A DNA stretch of 64,000 nucleotides, from the NCBI GenBank assembly GCA_910587715.1, contig CAJUMV010000012.1, positions 1 to 64,000 of the forward strand. The letters run 5' to 3'. The translations under genes and the position numbers were made by a program. Below the pieces are notes generated by a model, which did no database searches, was not told the DNA's origin, and was given only the letters and a program-made list of their open reading frames with translations. Below are positions 1 through 7,166 of this stretch, in pieces. The stretch comes from an uncultured Lachnospiraceae bacterium. Lineage in GTDB: Bacteria; Bacillota; Clostridia; Lachnospirales; Lachnospiraceae. Position 1 is the stretch's first letter, and each line of letters begins with the position of its first letter.

Positions 1-252
1 CATTATATAATCTTTGAAAGAGGGAGGAAATCCACCCCATTACTTTGCGCTTACAGAATAGTAGGTATGATTTTAGGAATAGGTCCCTTTTTAAGTGATT
101 ATGATTTGGCGCAATGCATGGAAAAAATGGCAACTTACACTCCTGTGACCAAAGATTTTTGGAGATGCATTTTGTCATTTAATATATATACCTTGATATC
201 AATTTATATAGGAATACATAGATTTAAGGAAAAGGATATTTATAATTTATAA
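1..252 (+). CDS. C-terminal end of a membrane protein (partial)
   Basis: The frame is open from the first base of the window, so this is the 3' end of a longer gene rather than a small protein starting at base 67. The visible 83 residues include a hydrophobic stretch near the end (roughly FNIYTLISIYIGI) followed by a charged tail ending FKEKDIYNL. Such an ending is common in ABC-2 type permeases, but there is not enough sequence to assign a family. The DNA is AT-rich, like the adjoining agr region. Function is unknown from this window. Confidence 0.55.
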   Translation, partial: HYIIFERGRKSTPLLCAYRIVGMILGIGPFLSDYDLAQCMEKMATYTPVTKDFWRCILSFNIYTLISIYIGIHRFKEKDIYNL

Positions 253-350
253 ATTTGAGTAAGTGGAATATTTTCATGCGATGAAATTGCAGTTATCCCT
301 TTTTCTATATTTTTACCTTTTTATAGGTTACTTTACGATACTTTTAGTAT

Positions 351-419
351 GCCGTTTTCTGCTTTAGAATAGCCATTTTCTGCAAGACATGTTGTTAAAT
401 CAGCAATTTATTCTATAAT
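351..419 (+). promoter_or_regulatory. agrBD promoter with LytTR-type direct repeats
   Basis: Two near-identical 12-mers, GCCGTTTTCTGC (351-362) and GCCATTTTCTGC (372-383), are exactly 21 bp apart. They lie just upstream of a promoter with -35 TTGTTA (392-397), a 16-bp spacer and -10 TATAAT (414-419). LytTR-domain regulators such as AgrA are known to bind short direct repeats spaced about two helical turns apart, just upstream of the -35. The layout therefore fits an autoinduced agr promoter. The regulator itself is not in the window. Confidence 0.6.
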
Positions 420-448
420 TTATTTTTGAAGGAGGAGCATCATAAAAT

Positions 449-1033
449 ATGGTCGAAGAGATGGTAATGAGGTTAGTAAATCAGATGGAAGTAAAAAAGA
501 TGATAGAAAAAAGCGAGCGGGATTATTATGAATATGTGTTGATCATGATGGCAGAACGCATAATTGCGGTTGGGACCATGTTGATTGTCGGCGTAATTTT
601 TAAACAGTTTCTGCCAACGGTTACTTTTCTTATTTTTTTTCTTTCACTGAGGAAACGAACTGGGGGTTATCATGCAGATAAGTTCTGGCAATGCTATCTA
701 TTGACAATCATAACTTACATCGGAGTGATTCAAGCAGCACCGACACTCTCGGGGATTCCTCATATTATGTATATACTATTATTTTTTGCGGTGTTTGTCA
801 TTGTGGTTATTGGTACAGTAAATCATCCCAATATTGATCTTGATGAGAATGAATTGCGGGAAACAAAAAAGGCGGCCAGAGTATTGGTATTGATTGAGAC
901 TGGAATAATTGCGGTCTTGACGGCTTTAAAGATGAATCAATTATATGTAAATTATATGTCAATGGCCGTTGTTATGTGCTCATCTTTTATGTTGTTGGCA
1001 AAAGTTACAAGACAGGAGGTAAAGGTAAAATGA
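449..1033 (+). CDS. agrB: AgrB-like autoinducer-processing membrane peptidase
   Basis: A 194-residue integral membrane protein of the AgrB family, which cleaves the AgrD precursor and forms the thiolactone ring of a signalling peptide. The conserved segment LRKRTGGYHADKFWQC holds the catalytic pair, His75 and Cys82, spaced as in known AgrB proteins. Several hydrophobic segments follow. The start has a GGAGGAG ribosome site about 12 nt upstream. The stop overlaps the agrD start in an ATGA, so the two genes are translationally coupled. No agrC kinase or agrA regulator follows, so within this window the pair is an orphan. Confidence 0.9.
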   Translation: MVEEMVMRLVNQMEVKKMIEKSERDYYEYVLIMMAERIIAVGTMLIVGVIFKQFLPTVTFLIFFLSLRKRTGGYHADKFWQCYLLTIITYIGVIQAAPTLSGIPHIMYILLFFAVFVIVVIGTVNHPNIDLDENELRETKKAARVLVLIETGIIAVLTALKMNQLYVNYMSMAVVMCSSFMLLAKVTRQEVKVK

Positions 1034-1182
1034 AGAATGTTGAAAAAATTGCAGACAGGGCATTGAAAGTAGTGGAAAAAATGGCCCGGAATGAAGTGAA
1101 AAGGGTCGCGCTTGGCACCACGGCGGAATGCGCGGCAATTTGGCATCAGCCTAAAAGACCGAAAAAAACAGAATTATTGTAA
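1030..1182 (+). CDS. agrD: AgrD-like cyclic peptide pheromone precursor
   Basis: A 50-residue precursor starting at the ATG that overlaps the agrB stop, with a GGAGG ribosome site inside agrB. It has the AgrD layout: an amphipathic basic N-terminal leader (residues 1-28), a short core with one cysteine (ECAAIWHQ, Cys34) and a charged C-terminal tail beginning with a Pro-containing motif (QPKRPKK). By analogy with AgrD processing, the predicted product is a thiolactone closed between Cys34 and Trp38, with a few N-terminal exocyclic residues. The exact ring and tail are inferred. A longer reading frame beginning at 976 lies inside agrB and is not the likely start. Confidence 0.82.
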   Translation: MKNVEKIADRALKVVEKMARNEVKRVALGTTAECAAIWHQPKRPKKTELL

Positions 1183-1216
1183 AATGTCAGTGAATATGTG
1201 TCGCTGTCTCATACAG

Positions 1217-2353
1217 TTAAAGTGCCGCGCCATTTGTTCGGGAAAAATAATCCCTCAAATACTCGGTCAGCACCCGCGCCGCCCGTCTCTGGGAGAGCTC
1301 TCCCGGATGTCCGTTAGAGCCGACGGTTTCTTCGGTGGTGTTTGGAAGCTGCAAAAAGATGACGTTGTGGTCGCCGCTTTCTCTGATATAGCGGGTCATA
1401 GCGTCATTTATTGCGAAAGACAGCTCGTAGCCCAGCATACCGTAGCACCAGACAATATGTGCCTGCGGGTTGCATTCCCGCAGCATCTGCAGGAACGAAA
1501 CGACAGCGTCCTCAAAGCGGTTTAAGTCCTCCTCCCGATAGGTGCCGTCAGGGTTCAGATGCTGTTTAAACGTCTGTCCCGTGGCAGGATCATGCCAAGC
1601 AGGCTGCTGGAAAGCGGACGCGTCGTTTGTGCCGAGATTAACGATGACGGCGTCTGCTTTTCTTTTGGAAAAATCATAGGGCTGAAAGGCGCCGAGACTT
1701 TCATTTTTGGGACCGCAGCAGAGTCCGCAGAGCTGCTTATAGCGGGAGGGAATATTGCAGTTTGGGTTATTGTCCCAGCTGGACAGCACGCCCCACCCGC
1801 CTTTGGAAAAGAGATAGGCGTCCGCGTCTAGCGCTTCCGCCGTCATTTTGGCGTAATCACGGCTGTAGCTCATGTACATGGGAATCCAGTCAAAGCATTC
1901 CTTCGCGCCGTAGGTGCCTTCTCCGGAGGTAATGCTGTCGCCTACAAATTCTAACGTATATTTTCCTTTGGGAACGGGATAGAAACTTCCGTCTGTCCGA
2001 AAGCCATGAACGATGAGGCAGCAGTCCTCGTCCTCGATCATCGCCTGGGTTTCTCTGGTGATACGCACGTTTTTGACCGGTTCGGCACTCATACCGCGAA
2101 ACAGGCACAGGCAATGCTCCCCGGGCGTCAGCATCTGGCGGCTCATCAGTTCTCCGTTGACTTCAACGGTCACCCAAATATCAATATTCTGCCAGCTCAC
2201 TTCCAAATCAACCAGAAGCTCGGAGCCGGACACATTTAATTCCACTGCGCTTCCGTTAAAAAAGAGCGGAAGCGGGCAGGCGCCGGGAACCGTGCGCCCG
2301 TGTACTTTGTAGTGAGGGATTTCGTTTAACGTATATTTTTTCAGATTGCTCAT
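1217..2353 (-). CDS. SGNH/GDSL hydrolase, CE2-like carbohydrate esterase
   Basis: A protein of about 378 residues. The N-terminal 120 residues look like a beta-rich accessory domain and are followed by an SGNH hydrolase domain. The nucleophile motif GDSITSGEG puts the catalytic serine near residue 140. LGTNDAS is the block III motif, and HPGELSQ near the C-terminus supplies the catalytic His. This two-domain layout is typical of CE2-type acetyl esterases that deacetylate plant or capsular polysaccharides. No signal peptide is seen, so it is probably cytoplasmic. I chose the ATG at 2353, which has GAAAGG upstream. An in-frame TTG at 2383 would add 10 residues. Confidence 0.8.
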   Translation of the reverse strand: MSNLKKYTLNEIPHYKVHGRTVPGACPLPLFFNGSAVELNVSGSELLVDLEVSWQNIDIWVTVEVNGELMSRQMLTPGEHCLCLFRGMSAEPVKNVRITRETQAMIEDEDCCLIVHGFRTDGSFYPVPKGKYTLEFVGDSITSGEGTYGAKECFDWIPMYMSYSRDYAKMTAEALDADAYLFSKGGWGVLSSWDNNPNCNIPSRYKQLCGLCCGPKNESLGAFQPYDFSKRKADAVIVNLGTNDASAFQQPAWHDPATGQTFKQHLNPDGTYREEDLNRFEDAVVSFLQMLRECNPQAHIVWCYGMLGYELSFAINDAMTRYIRESGDHNVIFLQLPNTTEETVGSNGHPGELSQRRAARVLTEYLRDYFSRTNGAAL

Positions 2354-2551
2354 AGGTGATTTACGCCTTTCTGTTTTCTCCAATGATAGCTGACATGTAT
2401 ATGGTAGCAGTATTCCGGAAAATAATCAATGTATCAGCCGAAATTTTTTGGCGTTTTATTCGGGAAATTCAACGTGCGGAAGATGTGTATGGAAGGGATA
2501 AAAGCGGGGCTTAGCGCATAAATTTTATAAAACGGGTATACGGGCTTATCT

Positions 2552-3085
2552 ATGGCGACAGTCTTATCCAATATTTCCAATATCATTATTCCGGTCATTC
2601 TATTTTACATTGTGGCTTACGGCATTTCCAACCGCTGTAATGTGTACGAGGATTTTATCAAAGGCGCAAAAGACGGTTTTCACACAGTGATACAGATCAT
2701 GCCTACTTTAATCGGGCTTATGGTCGCGGTGGGCGTTTTGCGTGCCTCGGGATTTCTGGAATTTATCGGGGGGTTATTCGGCGGCGTGGCAGACAGGCTC
2801 GGATTTTCTTCCGAGCTGGTGCCGCTGATGTTTGTGAAGATGTTTTCCTCCTCAGCGGCGACGGGGCTGGTGTTAGATATTTTTAAAAATCACGGACCGG
2901 ATTCTCTAATCGGGCTCACTACTTCCATTATGATGAGCTGTACGGAGACGATTTTCTATACCATGAGCGTTTACTTCCTGGCAGCAAAGGTCACCAGGAC
3001 GCGCCATACCCTTAAGGGGGCGCTGCTTGCGACGCTTGCGGGAATTGTGGCGAGTATCGTGCTGGCGGGGAAAATGCTGGCTTAG
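2552..3085 (+). CDS. spmB: Spore maturation protein B (nucleoside-recognition/gate membrane protein)
   Basis: A 177-residue hydrophobic protein matching SpmB along its length: an N-terminal membrane segment, then GAKDGFHTVIQIMPTLIGLM, and a conserved central part with SSSAATGL and SCTETIFYT. In Bacillus, SpmA and SpmB are needed for normal dehydration of the spore core. No spmA is adjacent: only 168 to 198 bp separate it from the divergent esterase gene. No clear ribosome site precedes the ATG, so the start is less certain than the identity. A strong terminator follows directly. Confidence 0.88.
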   Translation: MATVLSNISNIIIPVILFYIVAYGISNRCNVYEDFIKGAKDGFHTVIQIMPTLIGLMVAVGVLRASGFLEFIGGLFGGVADRLGFSSELVPLMFVKMFSSSAATGLVLDIFKNHGPDSLIGLTTSIMMSCTETIFYTMSVYFLAAKVTRTRHTLKGALLATLAGIVASIVLAGKMLA

Positions 3086-3101
3086 GAAAATACATACATG
3101 C

Positions 3102-3137
3102 GAAACGGCGCTCCATACGGGGCGCCGTTTCTGTGTG
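3102..3137 (+). terminator. Rho-independent terminator after spmB
   Basis: The arms GAAACGGCGC (3102-3111) and GCGCCGTTTC (3122-3131) form a perfect 10-bp stem ending in a T-containing run. It begins 16 nt after the spmB stop. Confidence 0.85.
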
Positions 3138-3446
3138 TGAGAAGGATAGAAATGTTGGTTCAAATATATGTCAACAGCAGGTTTTGACCGCTGTTATGGT
3201 TAGTCGAAGCCGGTCGGCGCCAAACCAGCGCCGGCGACTCCATTTAAGTGTAGTATAACCACCGCTAAAGAATCTGAGTCATTTAATCCCTGCGGACCGA
3301 ATTTTTCATCCGGTTCTGTCTTAACTACAATTCATACTATACATGCTATTTGTGAATGTGATGTGTCAAAATTCGAAAGAAAAAAGAAAGAAAATATAAA
3401 CTAAAATTTATAATTAGTACTTTCGGGAGGGTGATAGTCTTCATAA
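3138..3446. other. Non-coding gap between spmB and the MarR gene
   Basis: No convincing reading frame on either strand. The segment holds a GC-rich hairpin (GGCGC 3216-3220 pairing with GCGCC 3228-3232, flanked by further partly paired GTCG/CGAC) and a weaker one around 3295-3323. A small RNA is possible, but no promoter-terminator pair marks one out. Confidence 0.4.
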
Positions 3447-3478
3447 AGTTTGACTTTCAAACTATTATTTGTTACACT
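3447..3478 (+). promoter_or_regulatory. FabT-type operator overlapping the promoter of the MarR gene
   Basis: A perfect 7-bp inverted repeat, AGTTTGA-CTT-TCAAACT (3447-3463), covers the -35 hexamer TTGACT (3450-3455) of a promoter whose -10 is TACACT (3473-3478) at 17-bp spacing. It closely resembles the known FabT box of streptococci (AGTTTGA-type palindrome). A regulator binding here would block its own promoter. Confidence 0.75.
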
Positions 3479-3508
3479 GTTTGAAGATTAGGGGACATGG
3501 AGGGAATC

Positions 3509-3946
3509 ATGGATATCAGCAATACGTTAAACGAGGTGCTGGTCAGGCTGTTCCGGGATATCAATACGCTGGAGGAACGGGCGATCAGGACGGAAGAATA
3601 TAAGGATGTGACTGCCAACGATATGCATGTCATGGAAGCGATCGGACCGGACGCGGCGAAGAATATGACCAGTGTGGCAAGAGAGCTGGAGGTTACGACG
3701 GGAACGCTGACTATAGCGGTCAATAGTCTGGTAAAAAAAGGCTATGTGGACAGAACCCGAAGCGAGGAAGACAGACGGGTGGTGTTGATTTCTCTTTCCG
3801 GAAAAGGGAAAAACGCATACCTCCATCACCGGCGATTCCACGAGGAGATGATTGCCGCGATTTTGCAGGAACTCTCCGAGGAGGAACAGAGAGCGCTCGA
3901 AAGCGCCCTCTCCAAGCTGACAAGGTTTTTTCGGGAAGTGAGCTGA
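3509..3946 (+). CDS. MarR-family regulator, FabT-like
   Basis: A winged-helix MarR protein of 145 residues. The recognition-helix region (ARELEVTTGTLTIAVNSLVKKGYV) and wing (RTRSEEDRRVVLISLS) align well with streptococcal FabT, the repressor of type II fatty acid synthesis genes. So does the tail beginning RFHEEM. The upstream palindrome matches a FabT box, which strengthens the assignment. I start at the second ATG (3509), which has GGAGGG 4 nt upstream. The first ATG (3497) has a poorly placed site. No fab genes are adjacent, so it would act in trans on a fab operon elsewhere, besides regulating itself. Confidence 0.8.
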   Translation: MDISNTLNEVLVRLFRDINTLEERAIRTEEYKDVTANDMHVMEAIGPDAAKNMTSVARELEVTTGTLTIAVNSLVKKGYVDRTRSEEDRRVVLISLSGKGKNAYLHHRRFHEEMIAAILQELSEEEQRALESALSKLTRFFREVS

Positions 3947-3972
3947 CCCGTATTTTGCCAATGGCATTTGCC

Positions 3973-3981
3973 GGGGGGGGG
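3973..3981. repeat. Poly-G tract of 9 between convergent genes
   Basis: Nine consecutive G lie one base beyond the stop codon of the minus-strand DUF885 gene and 27 bases beyond the MarR stop. Length change here would not alter either protein. It is one of three G runs of at least nine in the window. Confidence 0.9.
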
Positions 3982-3982
3982 A

Positions 3983-5830
3983 CTACTCCGCCGCCAGTCT
4001 TTTTGCCAGTGTCCGGTAGTCGGCGGGACCGTTTTGCAGAAGGAAGGTATGAAAGCGGTATAAAAATTCCGTGTCGTCATAGACAGCGGTCATTTGGTCG
4101 GGCTCGGACCAGAGGACGGCTGCCTGTTTCTTTAGTTCCAAAATTTCCAGATATCCCAGATAATATTTCAAATAGTTGCACGGCTCTTCCGCGATATACT
4201 GATAGAGGGCGGACAGGTTGGCGCTGTCGCTGATGCCCAGACAGTAGCAGAGTTTTTGTATGTCTTCGAAGGAGGCGTTGTCGTAGTGGATGGCGATATC
4301 TAAAAGGGAGTAAAGTCCCAGCCGAAACTGCCGGTCAAGGCGGCAGACCTGATAGTAGACAGACGCTTCCGGATGGGATTTCTTTGCCAGCTCGATGGCG
4401 TTGTTGTAGGAGTCCAGCTCTACATACATTGCCCAGCCCTCCACAAAGCCGCCGTAGTAGAGGACATTTCCGAGGGGCAGAATATTTTCCTGCTCCTGAT
4501 AACGCTTGCTGTATACGGTCTGATACAGATGTCCCGGATAGCCTTCATGTGCCAGTGTGGTGTAGAGCGCCAAATCGTCCTCCGTATCCCGCGCGTTTAA
4601 ACAAATCAGATTATCGCATATATTGTCGATGGGCGGCATCATATAAAAGGCGGGCGCGCTGTAAGCTTCCAGACTGGCATCCACATATTTTATCGTGGAG
4701 CGGATGGGCGCGTCGTCACGACCGGCGGGGATGGGCGGGTACTCCTCGCCGATTTCCGACTGCAAATCGGCAAGGATTTCCTCCGGCGTCATTTCGGGCA
4801 AAAGCGAGGGCGTTTCCGAAATCATATCCTTAAGCGCCGGGTTTGTGGTAAGCAGCGCCAGCAGCGATTCATAGTTAAAACGCAGGTCTCTGGCGAGAAG
4901 GCGTTTGATTTCATCGATGTCGCGATAAGAGCCGGTGCGCAGACGGACAAGCGCCCGGTAATAATCCCTGCCGTTTTCCTGCCCGGCAAGACCGCAGGTC
5001 GTTTTTCCGGAACCCTTTAATACGGTCAGACCGTCCGCCAGTCTGTCGTAGGCGGGAATGACTAAAGTGGTCAATAGACGATTGTGCTCGGATACATAGG
5101 CATCCATCTCCTCAACAGTCAGGATTTCTTTGTCGGCAAGCTGCTGCAGCCTTTCTTGGAACGTAATTTCCAGAAAATGGGTACCGTTTTCAATAGAGTC
5201 AGCGTCCAGCAGTTCCGTGCATTGCCGGATTACCCTGTCGGCGGTCAGATCGGACATAAACAGCCCGGCATCCGCCTTTTCCTGCTCATAGATGAGGAGC
5301 CCCTCGAAATAGGCGGGAATCTGGGTGAGAATTGACAGATAGTTGTCAATGTCTGCCTTGTCGTCCAGACGGTATTCAGAGAACAAAATAGGCAGTTCCG
5401 AGGGAACGCCGGAGGACGGCGAGAGCGGCTCCGAGAAGTAGGGGTAAGCGGCAGTCGATGCCGCCGAAGTAAGATAGCTGTCCAAAAGCTCATAGAGTTG
5501 ACGGTTGTCTTCGTTTAGGGCATTCGGATCGATCCTGCTTAAATTTTCCCGTGCCAGAGACAGCGCATACACTTCGTTTGCGGCATCCCCGGGCTGATAG
5601 ACGGGCAGGGTAAGCGACGACTCATCCACGCCGTAGGCGTCCGGATTGTCTATGGTATAGTGGAAATGAATGGGATTTGCCTGCACCTCATCCAGGAAAA
5701 ATGCCTGCGCAAAAGCGCGGAATTTCGTGTCCTGATGCGTGCGGCTATACGAGTACAGTGTCAGAACGCTTACAGCGGTAAACAGAACCAACACAAAAGT
5801 CCATTGTCTGGAAGAGAGGGAACGTTTCAA
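3983..5830 (-). CDS. DUF885 family putative metallopeptidase, membrane-anchored
   Basis: A 615-residue protein with an N-terminal hydrophobic anchor (about residues 10-27, no lipobox Cys), then a long extracytoplasmic alpha-helical domain. The DUF885 signature HEGYPGHLYQ lies near residues 428-437 and provides an HE...H zinc-binding arrangement. A downstream GWAMYVE segment is also conserved in this family. DUF885 members are thought to be M32-like or related zinc peptidases, but substrates are mostly unknown. It converges on the MarR gene and is transcribed away from the GGDEF gene. The substrate cannot be told from the sequence. Confidence 0.82.
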   Translation of the reverse strand: MKRSLSSRQWTFVLVLFTAVSVLTLYSYSRTHQDTKFRAFAQAFFLDEVQANPIHFHYTIDNPDAYGVDESSLTLPVYQPGDAANEVYALSLARENLSRIDPNALNEDNRQLYELLDSYLTSAASTAAYPYFSEPLSPSSGVPSELPILFSEYRLDDKADIDNYLSILTQIPAYFEGLLIYEQEKADAGLFMSDLTADRVIRQCTELLDADSIENGTHFLEITFQERLQQLADKEILTVEEMDAYVSEHNRLLTTLVIPAYDRLADGLTVLKGSGKTTCGLAGQENGRDYYRALVRLRTGSYRDIDEIKRLLARDLRFNYESLLALLTTNPALKDMISETPSLLPEMTPEEILADLQSEIGEEYPPIPAGRDDAPIRSTIKYVDASLEAYSAPAFYMMPPIDNICDNLICLNARDTEDDLALYTTLAHEGYPGHLYQTVYSKRYQEQENILPLGNVLYYGGFVEGWAMYVELDSYNNAIELAKKSHPEASVYYQVCRLDRQFRLGLYSLLDIAIHYDNASFEDIQKLCYCLGISDSANLSALYQYIAEEPCNYLKYYLGYLEILELKKQAAVLWSEPDQMTAVYDDTEFLYRFHTFLLQNGPADYRTLAKRLAAE

Positions 5831-5893
5831 GGGAACACCTGCAGAAAAGGATTTGTATTACTATATGAAAGAAGCGCAAAAATAATGACCGGA

Positions 5894-6982
5894 TTAGAAT
5901 ACAATCCGGTCACGTCCGTCTTCTTTGCCGACATATAATTTCTCGTCCGCTTCTTTTAGTAGCGTGGTAATATCGCTGTGATAATCATACTCCACCAGTC
6001 CGTAAGTGAGGGAGACGGTAAAGTTTTCAAAGCCGCCGTCAAAGGTGATTTCCCGGATTTTCTGACGGAGCGTCTCCAGTGCGGTGATTGCCTCATCCCC
6101 ATTCAGACGCGGGAAAATTAACAGAAATTCCTCGCCGCCCCAGCGGGAAACAAAAGTGTCGGGCGGGAGCCGTTTCTGGAAGGTTTCCGAAATGGTTTTC
6201 AGAACCACGTCCCCCACATCATGTCCGTAGGTATCGTTCACTCTTTTAAAATGGTCGATATCGCACAGGCAGATACTGATCTGCGTGTCTGCGGTTTTCA
6301 AAAGGTTCTCCAGATATTCCATCGTGCGCCGACGGTTATACAGTCCGGTCAGCGTATCTGTGTTCGCCTGTTTCACAAGCTTTCGGTTATATTCAATCAG
6401 CTTGCCTTCCATCTCCTGCGTAGTGGTGCTGAAAAGATGGGCAACCAGACCAAGGGAAAGGAAGATAAAGAAAGTATTTACCATCTGCAGGGCATTGGTC
6501 AGACTGTTGTCAAGGAGAATCGTCGGCTCGTGGGAGCCACAGTAATAATAGAGAAATAAACGCAGTGCAAACAAGGCGGCGGCATAGAGAACCTTAGCCG
6601 GTTCGTGCTTGTATTTGCAGAAAAAGACAAAGACCAGAAGCACGACCAAAAAGTGCTGGATGCCGATATCCCAGCCGAAACAGTAGACATTCATACAGCT
6701 CCAAAACAAAATACACACATTCAGAATGCAGTACGATGCAAAGGTGGTCCATCGATAGGATAACACAAAGACAGCCAGAAACAGAACGGGGGAAAACAGC
6801 GAAAAAGCCAGCGCACCAATGTGCCCCGTGACCGACACGAGCACGCAGCAGACCAGAGAGTGAACCAGCATAGAGAGCGTTAATAAACGAACCACGGCAA
6901 TCAGCTTGGCGGATTCGTTCTGCTTTCCGGTATCCCGGCAGATATTTTCATAAATCGTTGCAAAAACGGAATTTTTTTTCAT
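5894..6982 (-). CDS. Membrane-bound GGDEF diguanylate cyclase
   Basis: About 362 residues. The N-terminal half has roughly six hydrophobic membrane segments (residues about 30-190), followed by a GGDEF domain that begins at DTLTGLYNRR. The active-site motif is RWGGEEF near residue 280, so it should be able to make cyclic di-GMP from GTP. The position of the RxxD inhibitory site just before GGEEF reads PPDT, so product feedback through that site is probably absent. I chose the ATG at 6982. A TTG at 7000 would add six residues but has no ribosome site. The sensed signal is unknown. Confidence 0.88.
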   Translation of the reverse strand: MKKNSVFATIYENICRDTGKQNESAKLIAVVRLLTLSMLVHSLVCCVLVSVTGHIGALAFSLFSPVLFLAVFVLSYRWTTFASYCILNVCILFWSCMNVYCFGWDIGIQHFLVVLLVFVFFCKYKHEPAKVLYAAALFALRLFLYYYCGSHEPTILLDNSLTNALQMVNTFFIFLSLGLVAHLFSTTTQEMEGKLIEYNRKLVKQANTDTLTGLYNRRRTMEYLENLLKTADTQISICLCDIDHFKRVNDTYGHDVGDVVLKTISETFQKRLPPDTFVSRWGGEEFLLIFPRLNGDEAITALETLRQKIREITFDGGFENFTVSLTYGLVEYDYHSDITTLLKEADEKLYVGKEDGRDRIVF

Positions 6983-7166
6983 TTCGGCTTCTTTCGTCAA
7001 AATTTAAAAATAGATATACTTCCCTAAAATAATTTAAAAGAGTATACTTATCCCTATCATACACCTTTGCGGGCAATATTGCAAACCTACAATAATAAAA
7101 AATGAATTTTTGAATTTATCTTTTGCCGAAAAATTGGTAAAATGGATAAATAAAGGAGAAACAAAT

